A DNA stretch of 64,000 bases from Vandiemenella viatica. Taxonomy: Eukaryota > Arthropoda > Insecta > Orthoptera > Morabidae. Of the stretch, positions 19,811-31,589 are shown piece after piece. The stretch covers positions 239,637,539-239,701,538 of the forward strand of contig JARYHS010013630.1 of the NCBI GenBank assembly GCA_031002005.1, read 5' to 3'. The position numbers and the translations under genes are program-made. Below the pieces are notes generated by a model. That model was not told where the DNA came from and made no database searches. It saw only the letters and a program-made list of their open reading frames with translations. Within the stretch, counting starts at the first letter, position 1. Every line of letters starts with the position of its first letter.

Positions 19811-20049
19811 AAAAAAAACCTACTGGAAGAGAAGAGTAGATGTAGGAGTAGGTAAGGTGCAGCAGGCCTATATGAATATAGGCGTAGAAGGAAAAAATAG
19901 GAGAAAAAGGGTCTGCTGCTAGGTAGTAGTCATGGGAGAGGTGTAGGTCCTCTTCTGCAGGATCGATTAGGCACAGATTACCAGGTCACAACTTTTTCTA
20001 AACCAGTGCAACATTAGGTGAGGTAACAAATGATATAGGTTCACTTTGT

Positions 20050-20450
20050 AGGATTTTCACTGAAGTCGATAGAGTAGTGATAGTGGGAGGTGCGGGGAAT
20101 AGTATTGATAGATACGTGAGTTATAGTATAGAGAGTGATCTGAGGAAGGTGGTGAAGGAGGCGACAGCATTCAAGGGTGGAACTCTTGCAGGTTCTAAGA
20201 CGCCATGATCGGCCATAGTTGAACCACGCTGTGAGGCGGGTAAACATTGAAACAGAGATTCTACTTGGAAGAGACATCAGTTCTGTTTTGGGTGTTGTAC
20301 CTGCGAACACCATTTCTAGGAGGGGTTTTACTAGGCATGGCCTACAACTAAATAGAAGGTGGAGGTGGTACTTTCAGAGTTGTTCCACAAAGCTGTAAGG
20401 GAGCCCTTTTAATGATGGGGTCAGGACTGTGCCTTTTTTAGGTTAGGGGC
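20050..20450 (+). pseudogene. LINE ORF1 C-terminal (esterase-like) region
   Basis: Plus-strand text with shifts includes IDRYVSYSIESDLRKVVKEA, VNIETEILLGRDISSV and then FTRHGLQLNRRWRWYF. The last matches the TRHGLHLNRRGK ending of SGNH-esterase-like ORF1 proteins in CR1-type LINEs. It is broken by stops. Confidence 0.5.
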
Positions 20451-20562
20451 TGCTAGTGAGGGGATAAAAATAAGTGATCAAAGAGATACTGATTGTAGAT
20501 GTACTATGGGAAAAAACACAAATGGTAAAGAAACAGAATAAGCTATTGAAATAGTAACGGAA

Positions 20563-20925
20563 TTGGGTACAACTGGAAAGCCAAAAATAAGGGTGTTATT
20601 GGTGAAATGTACAAGTTTAATTAACAAAGTGATAGAATTTGCAAACTTAATAGATATACATGAACCACAAGTGATTATAGAGGTAGTGGCTTGGTTAAAA
20701 GAAGGAGTACTAGACAGTAAGGTTTTCCCTGAAGGTTACAGAGTGTACCGCAGAGACAGAGGAGCAATTGGTGGCGGGGTATTCGTACTGGTTGTCAAAG
20801 ATTACAATAGTTCTCTAGTTTTCATACATCATGACGATGACTTATTAAAGTTTAAAAAAAGGCGAGGAGATGTTTATTCCAAAGGAGAAAATAAAGAGAC
20901 CTCTAGAACCTACATACTACAATAG
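20563..20925 (+). pseudogene. LINE AP-endonuclease N-terminal part
   Basis: KIRVLLVKCTSLINKV, then VVAWLKEGVLDSKVFPEGYRVYRRDR and GGGVFVLVVKDY, match the APE endonuclease opening of CR1/Jockey LINEs (NCRSL..K, T.TWL, GGGV). The usual N and E residues are altered (the E-T-W box reads VVAW) and the C-terminal half of the domain is missing, so the enzyme is inactive. Confidence 0.7.
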
Positions 20926-21223
20926 GGAGGTGAGAAGGTTAAAGAGGCTAATGAGACGGGAACACAACAGAGTTAAGAGACAGGAAGGCAGTAGGGAATA
21001 CTTAAAACAACTAAACAAGAAATTAATAAGAGCAAAGAGAAAATCAAAGGATGGGTTTATGAAGAAGATTATTGGTGCTGGAGGACCACTGAACGAAACA
21101 TCTACAAATATCTATGGCTATATAAGAAAACTAAGGGGAAGGGACGCTACTCGGACTATTGTAGATAAGAACGGAGTTAAAGTCACTGACAATTTTAAAA
21201 TTTCAAAGATATTGAGTGACTGA
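20880..21223 (+). pseudogene. LINE inter-domain region between endonuclease and RT
   Basis: Lysine/arginine-rich frame (RLKRLMRREHNRVKRQ...IRAKRKSKDGF) followed by SKILSD. It ends before the RT NYRPISL box at about 21540, which lies in another frame. Confidence 0.6.
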
Positions 21224-21586
21224 TTTAGTGAGACAACTAGGGACTATCATCCTGTGATGGGAGGGAGTGAATCAGAGGAGAGTCTCCATAAAGGTATAAA
21301 TAAGGAAACTACAAAATTTGAAAGAAATTCTCAGGAAATTATGAAGGAACTCAGAAAGCTAAAAAGGGGTTGGTGTAGATAATATTACTATAGATTTATG
21401 AAAGATAGTGGCATACGATATTGTACCTTACCTTGAAATTTTATTTAAAATGAGTTTGGAGCCTCGCTGCTTACCAGAGGATATGAAAAGACCGATAGTA
21501 ATACCGGTTCTAAAGGAGGGGTTACAAATAGGGTTGAAAATTACAGGCCAATTAGTTTGAAATCAGTGATATGGAGACATTGATAT

Positions 21587-23184
21587 TGTAACGTGACGCG
21601 CTGTCGCCACGTTCCAATGTGCATTTTTATTATATAAATAATAATATAAGAGTAATTTACATAAATCTTTGGCGACCACCTAAATAGATTTTTGTTGTAA
21701 TTTCAGAAAGTACGCAAGATTCCAAGTGAGGACTGTAATGCAATTGTGAACATTCAGTGTATCTTGTTAAAGCGAATATTAAAGAATTATTGAGCTGTGT
21801 AGGCTTGAAGCTAATCGTGGTCTTCCCGAACCATGGCGACAGAAAGTCACGGATTTAGGGTTTTGCCGGACGACACACTCTGCTCCCTGGAGGTGGGTGG
21901 TCAACAAGTGCGAGGTTAATACTTACTTTTGCTGTTTAATAGGGCCCGTTATGCACTTTTGATTTTAGCCAAAAATGTCAAACGTTGGCCGCCTCGCCGT
22001 TGTTTAATACAGACCTTTCTCTTTGAAAACAATTTATTCATCAGTCATTAAAAATAATTCTCCATCGGTTTCTTTTGTTCAACATTTTTTTTATTGTACT
22101 CTCAATGTTTAAAACTTTCACAAGCTTAACAAAAAACTCAATCCAACAATTTTTTAAGCCAGTCTATTATAACAACGAGTAAAACAAAACCTAAGATACA
22201 GTCAGCGATGTTCATTGGGTAAATCTTTGGTTTACACGCTAGCCAACTTAAACATCTTACCATCTCACCATATTATTTTAACTATTACTTACACAAGTTA
22301 ATTAATTCTATGGTTGTTATCTCACACAAGGTCACTCACCTGGCGGAAATGACTGCCGCCCGAACACAGAGTCGTCCCCGAACGCAGCCGAATATGTCCG
22401 ACCTCTGTTAGTTACGCGGGGCAAATAAGATATCGGGGATATCACGTGACATTAGGTGCTAACCTGAAGATCCAATCCAAATGAGCATATAACTTAAAAT
22501 CCTGGGAATTTTCTGTTGAATGCGTGTCTGTAGCCGCCTTGTGAGACAGCCTTACATACCTTGGGTCATCTCCGGTCACCGCAGACATCAGACGCAGAAC
22601 TACAATGGTAACTTATTACGACCAAGCCATCTGATTGTGCATTCCGTGAAACTGAATCCTTAAGCGATTTTGAGAGGATAGATCCATGTTCTAACTTTGT
22701 ACTTGAAAAACCCCTGAGCTAGCGGCATAATTTGCCAGAACTAGTTATTTTGGAATGATATATTGTTCATTCGTGGCGCCCATGATTTTCTTTTTAACTG
22801 TAAAGTCACAGTATTATGATACCTTTGTCTGAGGTCGTCATAACTTGTATTTTTCATTGTTTCCAATTGTCATTATTTCTTGCATTTTAATTCTGAGATA
22901 TATTTAAAAGTAAACATACAATTGTTTGCTTGCTCATGACGGCTAATTGTACCTCTGAGCGTTGCTTTTATGATTTTACCAATTTGTGTTAATGTTAGCG
23001 GTAAATTCGCTCAGACTTGTAATCGCCAATGATAAGAAAATAAATGTCATATTGTGACAATTTTCCTAAATTCCAACTAACATCGAGATTCTTGCAAAAT
23101 TAAATTATTTTCACTCCTTCATAAAAATTAAAATTAAAAATCCCCTTTTATTAATCATAAATGTATGAAAGATAATTGTAACGT
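21587..23184 (+). mobile_element. 1.6-kb insertion inside the LINE, with an LTR-like start
   Basis: A 10-bp direct repeat ATTGTAACGT occurs at 21585-21594 and 23175-23184, exactly where the RT reading is interrupted. The left 247 bp (21587-21833) look like an LTR: TG...CA ends, followed at once by TGGCGAC, a common primer-binding-site start. The rest holds no recognisable gag or pol. It may be a deleted LTR element or a composite of two insertions. Confidence 0.4.
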
Positions 23185-23187
23185 AGT

Positions 23188-23766
23188 TTGCCCACTAAGG
23201 CTCCCACTACAATATGCAACTATATAAGAAATGTCTGTGAGGAAAGAAACTGGTTTACAGATCGTCAACATGACTTTAGGCAACGATATTCATGTGAATC
23301 TCAGATGGTGAGCTATATGCAAGATATATCAGATGAATTGGACCAGGGAGGCCAAGTTGATAGTGTGGCACTAGATTTTTCTAAGATATTTGACAGAGTT
23401 ATCCATTAAATGGTTTTAAATAAACTGAAATCTATTGGATTTGGTGGAAAAGTTATTTGCTGGGTAAAGGAATTCTTAAATGCCAGTAAGCAAGGTCTTA
23501 CGAGTAGGAAATACATTTTCAAAAGAGGTGGAAGTAAATATGGGAGTGTCACAGAGTATTGTATTCGGGCCGTTGCTGTTCATTATGCTAATGATGAGTT
23601 ACGGTCAGAATTCAGGTATTGTGCAGATGATGTAATGTATACAGTAGGATCAAAACAGGTGAAAACTGTGAACAGCTGCAGGGTCACCTGGACAGAATAT
23701 CTAAATGGTTATCTAAATAGAATGAGGAAAAATGTCATCTTATTAGGTACACAGATCAAAAACTAA
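23188..23766 (+). pseudogene. LINE reverse transcriptase core, broken
   Basis: ERNWFTDRQHDFRQRYSCESQ and VDSVALDFSKIFDRVIH contain the QHGFR and A-DFSKAFD motifs of the RT palm, the latter with a catalytic aspartate. A stop follows directly (23407-23409), then MVLNKLKSIGF and CADDVMYTV, the second catalytic box (ADD). It reads like a CR1/Jockey RT with a few lesions. Confidence 0.75.
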
Positions 23767-24420
23767 AGGTTAATTATGATTATTGGGTGGCGTCAGAATT
23801 GTTTGTTGAATGCTTGAAGTGTAAATAACTTGGCATAACGTTTGATAACAAACTCAACTGGGCAGAGCACATTGGGCAGGTGGTACGAAAAGATTACAGA
23901 TTCCTTCATTTACTGGAAAGGGTGATGAGAGGATGTACCAGAGAAGTTAGAGAATTGGGTTAAAAAACTTTGGTCAGACCATTGGTTGAATATGGTGGAG
24001 TAGTTTGGGACCCACATCTTGATTGTCAAATACATGGGTTGGAGGTTGTGCAGAGAAGAGAATCTAGACTTGTTTTCAAATTATCTCAGGACCCAGTCAG
24101 TAACTGATATAATAAAGGAGCTTGGTTGTCGTTGGAGGAAAGGAGAGGGGTGAAGAGAGTGCTGGGAATGTATAGGGTATATGTTGGTGATGGGGCTTGA
24201 AGGGATAGTGGCCAAAGAATTACGAATAGTGGATGGAAGGGGAAAGGCGACTATGACCACAAGCTGGCGCTCAATTTCATACATAAGGGAGTGGGAAAAT
24301 TTTCTTTTGTTGGTAACGGTGTCAGTGATTGGAACAAGTTACCAAGTGAAGTATGTACCAAAAACGTTTAAGAAATTAAAATCTATAAATCGGAAAAGTA
24401 AATGACGGAGATATTTAACA
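23767..24420 (+). pseudogene. LINE RT thumb and C-terminal tail
   Basis: LGITFDNKLNWAEHI, TLVRPLVEYGGVVWDPH and GLEVVQRR are the conserved LINE post-RT blocks. The tail SISYIREWENF...VIGTSYQVKY is a frameshifted version of the NFF-VGNGV-WNKLP ending. The same ending occurs on the minus strand at 46142-46290. Confidence 0.65.
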
Positions 24421-27049
24421 CTCCAATTATAAAAGAAAATTTAAAAAAATATGAAAAGGCGTAATTAGATGACTTGGGGAACTGCCACCGGAGCATTAGC
24501 TTCATCGCAATTAAAAATAGTAATAATAAAGTCGAGCCCACAGAAACAACTGAATGACTCGGAGGTAGACGACGGATAGCTGGACGGCACAATCGAAGCA
24601 CAAAGCATGACCACAACACTCATCATCCAGCTACCGAAACAGTTCCCAGAAACAATGATCTCAAAAAAGTGCGAAAGTTATTTATCTTGTCAAAAAGTCT
24701 TTTATTCATGATCATTTTATTAAACCAACGAGAGAGATGGCAGAAACGACGCTAAAGTAATAGTTTACTACGTAGTAGTTAGCTAGATTATTTTTCAAGC
24801 TGGCATGGCTTACTGTAAGGCGTGCAATGTGATCTCAGTACTTACTATTTTTGATTATTTACTTAATCGCTAGAATTAGATTTCAAACAATAGCACAAAA
24901 GCGCAAAGTACATTTAAGGAAGGCTAGACATTTTTAAATTAAAGTAATTTTCTACATAAAATATTTTCATTGTTGATATCTTTTACCTAACATTATAGTT
25001 GATTTATTAATTCAATAAATAGACGTTAAGTATTTAATTTGATTACACTTTAAAAACTGAGTTGGATTCCGCGGAACTGACTAATTCCGCAATCTGTAAG
25101 TGCGATATTAATCTAGCTATGGCATTTAGGGGAAACGCATTTCTCTGATGTATACTGTAGTTACGTCGTCTTGAATTTAGAAATTTCCCAATAAGCAACA
25201 TACACAAACTATTTAGTATCCTTTCTCCATTGCGATCAACACGTTCTTCTTAAAATACTCGTACGTCACCTTCTGCCTGTATTTTACTTTTGCTTTTCAA
25301 GTCTGTCCTGGCGTGTGCATCTCGAAGTAAGGTATTCAAGATGAAAATGTATCTAATTCAAATTTAAGGAAATATGATGATCCACAAACTGTGCTTAAAA
25401 CCAGCAACACTGACTGGTTTACTCTTCAATCTAAACTGGTTCACATGTTCAGTGATGATCTCATATGTCGAAGGTGAACAGTTTTTATAGAGTGTACGCT
25501 TACCAATGCCGAAAGCAAGTGTCTTGTTAGCAAAATAGCACCGTCGTAAGTACTTTAACTATCAGTTAGGTTTACTTTCTACTGAACGTGCGTATTTAAA
25601 TATGGTAACGATGAAATAAGTAAGCGTACATGCATTCGTAGTTTTAACGAGAATAATATTTCTCTTATGGATAACCACTGTGTCGAATATAAGTATCTAC
25701 GTAGTTTCTTCCGTGTTCCTTAAATAGACAGGGGTGTCAAATTTACGTTCTTCACTAAAAACTGAGCTTTGATCATAAACTAAACGAACTTTCGTATCTT
25801 TTACAACAGTAAATTTTTATACGCTACGTTAGGGCGCTAGAAATCTAAAGCTGACACGGTGTTGGTCTTCCGTACATACAGTGTCATATAGTCATTAGGA
25901 CCGTGTAGTTACGTGTATTATGTCGTAAGCAGACAGTGTCCAAATTTAAAATTTTAAATGGCAGCGGTAGTATTTCTGAACTAAATCTGGACATGAGGAC
26001 ACATTAAATATAAACTTTTCATTTGTTTTACATTGATTGTTAAGAGTACTGTAAAAAAAAGAAAAACTTATAGGCTACGTTATTAAAAATCTTAGATTTT
26101 TTTTTTAACGGAGTAACTGTTACTCAGATTTAAGTACCGGCCCAGTTATTCAAGATCTGATCTTCGTTACTTCATTGATTTTTAAGAAATGAGTGCCTAC
26201 CTGTCTTTCCTCGAATTGTCTCTTATGTTGCTATTCAATTATGCCGCGGAATGACCGGTTTGTCTGCTCCGAGTTTATTCACAATATTGCGCTCTTCATA
26301 TCTTCTAGTAACAGTCTTTCTGTTCTTAACCCTGTCATCCTTTAGTTAAACTTCCATTTCTGTGATATATGAATTCTTAATGATAATTATACCATCTGCT
26401 TTATTGAGGGAAATGATGCTGGATTTTTGAATTGTTTTAACATATTTTTGAAAAGTACAGTTACCCGCTGTGGGATATTGTTGGTTAATTATGTTGCTTC
26501 GATTATTAACTATTACACAAGTGATTGGATAATTATCAAATTGGCGTTTTCACAATAAATAATGAGATATATTTTTATGAGTTATAAAAATACAAAGATA
26601 TAAATTTTCATTTATTATGAATCATTTGCACCACACTAAAACAGAGTGGATCACAAATATGAGCGTGGTTTGATCGTATTTTCTTTCTTGAACTTTACGG
26701 CACGTTGGTACTATCCGGCTATTGTGCGACGGTTGTTCGTTCCATTTCCGGAGCCTCCTGTAAGGGCGGACAACTACCCAAGCTGTTCGACTTTCGCCGA
26801 TGGTTGTGTTGTCTTGCACAGGGCTCGCTCGATCTGCTGTCCCACTCCGGACTTGAAGATCTGATCACTTGTTACACAGCAATAATAACCACCATCCCTT
26901 TCGTAGGCCCCAGGAGGTTCCAATGAACATTACTGAAACTCAGAAATTCATGTTATTGGTGCTCTGGACATCGAGAGCAAGTTCTCAATGACGAAAATAT
27001 TTCAAAAGTGGTTGACTCTGTAGGGATATTATTTCGAGTAATTGAGTTG
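24421..27049. other. Long AT-rich stretch without a recognised gene
   Basis: Only short frames are present. The slightly GC-richer patch at 26640-26870 gives two overlapping 70-codon frames of unknown meaning. I see no repeat termini or RNA gene. Confidence 0.35.
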
Positions 27050-27760
27050 GCACGACGTGTCTAGCGTGCGTGGCCAGTGCGACCTCTCCGCCATACTCTC
27101 CGACGACGGTCATCCGAGGTAGTGCAGAATCGCTGAACACAATTAATGGCGTCGAATTGCGTTCAGCAACGAATCGCTTCTTCCGATGAACATCATCGGT
27201 GAAAGGTCCCAGTCTTAATAGAGTTTTGGAGAGGCACAGCGGTATTACTCCCGGCGTCAAGGTGGGGGGAGCCATCAAATATGACTTTAGGTCACGGTTA
27301 ATATTTGAGGGAACTTTGACTGGACTTCCTGCGTCCTAATGTGACAGTATTGTGGTATTTTTCAACACGACACTGCTGGTTTACACACGGCACGAGCATT
27401 TCTTCGTGACGTTGTGGTACTTCGACGGTTAACAAGATCCCCAGATCTGTCCCCGATAGAACTTGTGTGGGACCAGCTCGGACGTCAACTTTGACCCAGT
27501 ATCCAGGATATCAAGTACTCGTTACAACAGTTGTGGGCCATCTAGGCTCAGGAGACGATACAACGGCTTTATGACATCCTTCACAACCGAATCGGTTCAT
27601 GCATCCAGGCCAAGGTAGGTAGAACGTCACTTCATAATGCCAAGTTACTCGTAAATTTGCCTGATTTTTCAATCACTGAAATAACATCACATACACTCTC
27701 AACCCGTGAAATTCCGTTTCCTCCTCCCATTCTGGGTGCTTCACTTTTTCGTCAGCCAGT
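27050..27760 (+). pseudogene. Tc1-like transposase C-terminal half
   Basis: Across frames, the text WGAI.YDFRSRLIFEGTLTG is followed by VFFNTTL...HTARA (decayed FQQDNA..HTARA with the second aspartate), RSPDLSPIELVWDQLGRQL and a tail IQRLYDILHNRIGSCIQAK. This is the catalytic C-terminal half of a Tc1 transposase. TTCACTTTTTCGTCAGCCAGTG at 27739-27760 looks like the right TIR of such an element. The N-terminal half and left TIR were not found. Confidence 0.65.
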
Positions 27761-28111
27761 GTTGGTAAGGTATGGACGGTACCGATTTCCATTGTTCCTG
27801 CTCATAGGTGGCATCTGTTGATGCTTCCACGCTTCCTCGCAGTTGTGACAGAGCACAAATTTGTCTCTGTCCTGTCCTGGAAACGGCTCCTGTAGAAATC
27901 GTGACACAACTGCAGTTTCTGAATTGAAATCTTTCTGGAACCACAATCGGTCACGCATGACACTTGTGACTGAACTCGTTGTCGATGAAGACGGATTTGA
28001 ACCGCACTGTAGACAGCTCCCGGCGCCTGTGGTACTCAGGCGCATGCGCAATCTACTCTGGATGGGATCCTGCACTCGTGCTTTTTGGTATAACCTGGCT
28101 TTTCCTGCTGT

Positions 28112-28643
28112 ATGGTGAGGAAAGAAAATCTGGAAAAAATTATGAAGAATGAAGCCCTAAGGGGCAAGGGTATCTCGGCAGGAAGCCCTTCCAAGAGACT
28201 TCCAAAGCTCATGATAATGGACGCTCCAGCGGAACTGGACTCTGAAGGTGTAAAAGAATGTATTTATGAGCAAAACATGCCGGTGGGAGAACAAGACAAA
28301 AATTAATTTGACACCGGAATTATAACTATGACACCCAAGATCAACACAGGGCACACTGGGTAATAGAATGAAGGAAGAAAATAATAGATTTGACAACAGA
28401 TAAATTGTATTTAGAATTTGAAAGATGCAGAGTAGAGGATTGGTCCAGTGTTGTTCGCTGTTTCAGGTGTCAAATCCTATGGGCATGTTGCCAAATATTG
28501 TAAGGAAAAAGTCGACGTGTCCAATATGTGGAGAAGCACACATATACAAGTACTGCCCAAAGAAATACAATAAGGACCAGAAATGCGCCGGATGTAAGGG
28601 CTACAAAAAACCGTTCGACCATAGGGTAGGCTCAGACATATGA
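28112..28643 (+). pseudogene. R1-type Gag remnant with three CCHC knuckles
   Basis: PKLMIMDAPAELDSEGVKECIYEQNMP matches the RRM-like block before the zinc fingers of R1 Gag. Three knuckles follow in shifting frames: VRCFRCQ..GHVAKYC, CPICGEAHIYKYC and CAGCKG...DH. The first needs a frameshift near 28470. A 5' Gag portion was not recognised upstream of 28100. Confidence 0.65.
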
Positions 28644-28799
28644 CTCTACAAACAAGTCGAGAGATATTAAACTGCCAAAACCGACTATGGCCAATAGTCC
28701 TGGCAATGCAACACGCCAAGGAGACAACACGCTTAGTCTGAACAGCCTCTCCCCGGCTCAAAGACGTCCGGCAGCAGCGCAGATGATGAAGAACTAACC

Positions 28800-29581
28800 T
28801 CACGGCTTGCAAAAATTCCTGCACATAATACAGGTAAATGGGAGCAAGTATAAAGTAGTTGGTCCCCAAATCCTGCAACGCATGATAGATACACTTCTGC
28901 TACAAGAACCGTAGTACTTCTCTAATGGAGAGGTGAGCGGTTTCGGAAAAAAGGACCGAATACTAGTAAGGGCAAAAACTGGTAAGATTGCGGGGGCAGC
29001 AGTTGTTGTGCTAAACCCGTCCCTGAACCTACTGATTAGCCAATATTGCGACACGCACAGCGTGTGCGCGACAATCACGGGTAATTTTGGCAGGATACAC
29101 CTGGTCAGTGCGTATTTTCAGTACGGTGAACAAATATGGGCGCACCTCAGCACGCTGGGAAGAGTAGTCACGAATCTGGGTAATCAGCCCATAATCACCG
29201 TAACCGATGCAAACGCCAGGTTATCCCTGCGGTATGGGGTCCAGGTAAACCCATGAGGGAGGACAATAGACTACTTTATTTCCCAGCACAATTTGTTGAG
29301 GTGTAATCGAAGGTCACAAAATACGACCTTTCCAAATGTAATGTTCACGAGTTCTCCGCCGGATAAATCCCGTGAAGATTACGTGTCAGCAACACGCCGG
29401 GAAAGCCTTCGTTCATACGACCTTCTCGTTGGTACATGACGAATCAAATATTGACCTAACACTATGCACACATAGGATAGCTGATAGGGTACAAAAATGG
29501 ACAGTGAACAATGACTGGTCGAGCAATGATTACAGATGCATCACCTACAGAGTCGACACCTACAACGAAATAACGGAATAG
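28800..29581 (+). pseudogene. R1-type AP endonuclease remnant
   Basis: LLLQEP (about 28900) is the catalytic QEPY box, with the Y lost to a stop. AKTGKIAGAAVVVLNPSLNL, SAYFQYGEQI and ITVTDANARLSLRYG (the D-N-AH box with H changed to R) follow. SNIDLTLCTHRIA and WSSNDYRC are the C-terminal ID-TLCT and SDH boxes. Two frameshifts and several stops are present. Confidence 0.7.
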
Positions 29582-29689
29582 GTCCTCGCTAAGCGGTACA
29601 ATATCCACACGGCTAGATGGAGGTTATTTGACGCCCTAACACTTAAAAAGTTCGACAGTGAGACGTTACAGGAACAAGAAGCACTGTGT

Positions 29690-30259
29690 GTGTACGAACT
29701 GGGAATTCGCTTTCAATACTATATACGAAACATTTGTGTCGCCTCAATGAAGAAGATAAAGAAAAGGCGTGGCTCCATACCAGGATGGGACGGAGAGTTA
29801 ACAACCCTACGACGGAGAACGAGAAAACTACGTAAAAAGTTTCAAAAGGCATTGAACCGAGGTGACGATGAGGCAACCGAAGTAGCTAAGACGGCACACC
29901 TAACCGTCATGAACACCTACACAAGGCAAACAGAAATTAAAAAGGAAAATTCATTGCAGAAGTTCGTATACGAAAATGGGAACTCTGACTCACGGGGAAT
30001 CGTTACGAAACTTCTGCGAGGAAAATTACGCGGAGGCAATATCCTGAATGCAAACAAGGATGATGCTGGAGTACACACCACGGACTGGGAGAGGTCGATA
30101 ACCAGAATATTGGAGCAACTAATGCTCCCTGAAGATAACATAACCAATACCCCAGAGCAGGAGGCCATCATAGGAGAGACTGAGGCACACGTAGGCCCCG
30201 AGGGAAAGCCTCACGTAGAAATTGAAAAATTAGACCTGTTGTTAAATCTTGTAACCTAG
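29690..30259 (+). pseudogene. R1 linker between endonuclease and RT
   Basis: The 189-codon frame has SIPGWDGELTTLRRRTRKLRKKFQKA, the PWW...L..LR...R..R block conserved in R1 and related LINEs. It ends with LDLLLNLVT just before the RT. Directly after it, VWKRGEL-type text (about 30295-30320) is cut by the mariner end. Confidence 0.7.
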
Positions 30260-30316
30260 TGTTCGAAAAATGCTTTACAGAATAGATCTTCTCTAAGGTG
30301 TGGAAAAGAGGCGAAC

Positions 30317-31571
30317 TACAGCATCTATCCCAAAAGTAAGTTGAATGACTTTGCGCCGGCTAAGCAAGCCACTAGCTAGGCGCGCCAAGTGACGGGAAAG
30401 GTTGTGGGGGATTTAGGGAACCCAATGATACCCGCGTCAGTTGCCTGCAGGCTGTTCCACAATGCGCATCGCTGCTAGTTCGAACCCTTGTTTTAGTGAC
30501 GCGTTTCAAGGACCATCGTTACAGGTAACATTTTGTGTAGCTCTCAAAAAAACGGACACCGAGATCGTTGCCATGCTGAGGGAAGCTTTTCTCAATAATA
30601 GCATGTCCCAAAATATGGTTTACCGCTGGCATAAGATGTTCCGGGATGGCAGAGAGGACACCGAGGACAAAGTCTGCTCTGGACGCCCGTCGACGTCTCA
30701 TTCCGACCAAAATCTGAAGAAAGTGAGGGATATGTTGAACTTTGATCGACGCCTGAGTATTAGCATGTTTCCAGATGAGTGTAATACCTCTAAAAGTACT
30801 GTGCATCGCATTGTTACCGAAGATTTGGCCATGCGGAAGATCTGTGCGAAGATGGTGCCCAAGCTGCTTTCCGATGAACAGAAGGCTGCTCGTGCAACGA
30901 TCTCGCGTGATCTCTTGGAGCAGTGTAAAAGCGATCTGAATTTTTTGGATAATGTGATTACGGCTGACGAAACATGGGTATGACTCGGTGTGCGAAAGAC
31001 AAAGTGCTGATTGGCACACGCCAGCTTCTCCGCACCCAAAAAAGGTGAGAATGAGCAAGTACCGTGTGAAGGCCATGCTCATCGTTTCTCCCGACAAAAG
31101 AGACATGGTCCACTCAGAGTTTGTGCCACAAGGGCAAATATTGAACAGTAATATTTACTTGGAAGTCATGAAAAGGTTCCAAAGCAGAGTTAAATGCGTC
31201 AGGAAGGAGATCGCCATCACTTGGCGTCTTCACCATGACAACGTGACGTTGTACACCGCCTTCATTGTCACGTGAGTACTTAGCGAAACGTGGTTCGGCA
31301 ACACTGCCCCAGCCGCCGTACAGCCCCGACTTGGCAGATCCGGAGGATCAAAAAGGAACTCAAGAGCCACCATTTCGGGACTTTGGAACCCTCAAAGAAG
31401 CTACGATGAGTTGCTTGAAGGAGATCCCCATCGACGCCTTCCAGGACGTGTGGCGCCGGTGTTCCGACGCGGAAGGAAGCTACTTTGAAGGATTTTAGTT
31501 GCTTGTACCTTTATCTGGAATGAATCTTTTTTCCTGGACTTGTTCAACTTACTTTTGGGACAGACCCTGTA
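30317..31571 (+). mobile_element. mariner element, complete ends, inactive
   Basis: The element proper is 30319-31569, 1251 bp, flanked by TA on both sides (30317-30318, 31570-31571). The left end CAGCATCTATCCCAAAAGTAAGTTGAA is matched by the right end complement CAGGGTCTGTCCCAAAAGTAAGTTGAA: 23 of 27 bases agree, with all mismatches in the first 11. The length is normal for mariner (about 1.3 kb). It interrupts the R1 LINE at the beginning of the RT, so it is the younger of the two. Confidence 0.92.
30519..31498 (+). pseudogene. mariner transposase, broken
   Basis: The first open part contains the HTH region (EAFLNNSMSQNMVYRWHKMF), GRPSTSHSDQNLKKVRDML, DECNTSKSTVHRIV, MRKICAKMVPKLLSDEQK and ITADETWV, which carries the first catalytic aspartate. 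A stop at 30981 then breaks it. Downstream fragments hold WHTPASPHPKKVRMSKYRVKA, the LHHDNV block (second aspartate; normally HDNARPH) and LPQPPYSPDLAD, where the DLAP(C/S)D third aspartate region is damaged. At least two frame disruptions are present. Intact relatives have about 345 residues in one frame. Confidence 0.85.
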
Positions 31572-31589
31572 TGTCTGGTGCTCATGTCA

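Larger units (their letters stand above)
19830..24420 (+). mobile_element. CR1/Jockey-like non-LTR retrotransposon, degenerate and split
   Basis: Blocks appear in the order expected for this type of LINE on the plus strand: an ORF1 esterase-like end (20050-20450), AP endonuclease (20563-20900), a basic linker (20880-21223), RT (21480-21580 and 23200-23990) and a C-terminal tail (23990-24420). The RT is interrupted by an unrelated insertion of about 1.6 kb (21587-23184). Many stops and frameshifts make it dead. No poly(A) tail or TSD was fixed. The family is judged from motifs; CR1, L2 or Jockey-type cannot be told apart by eye. Confidence 0.75.

Noticed and set aside
30519..31106. 195-codon minus-strand frame
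   Set aside because: Antisense of the mariner transposase, which is recognised on the plus strand.
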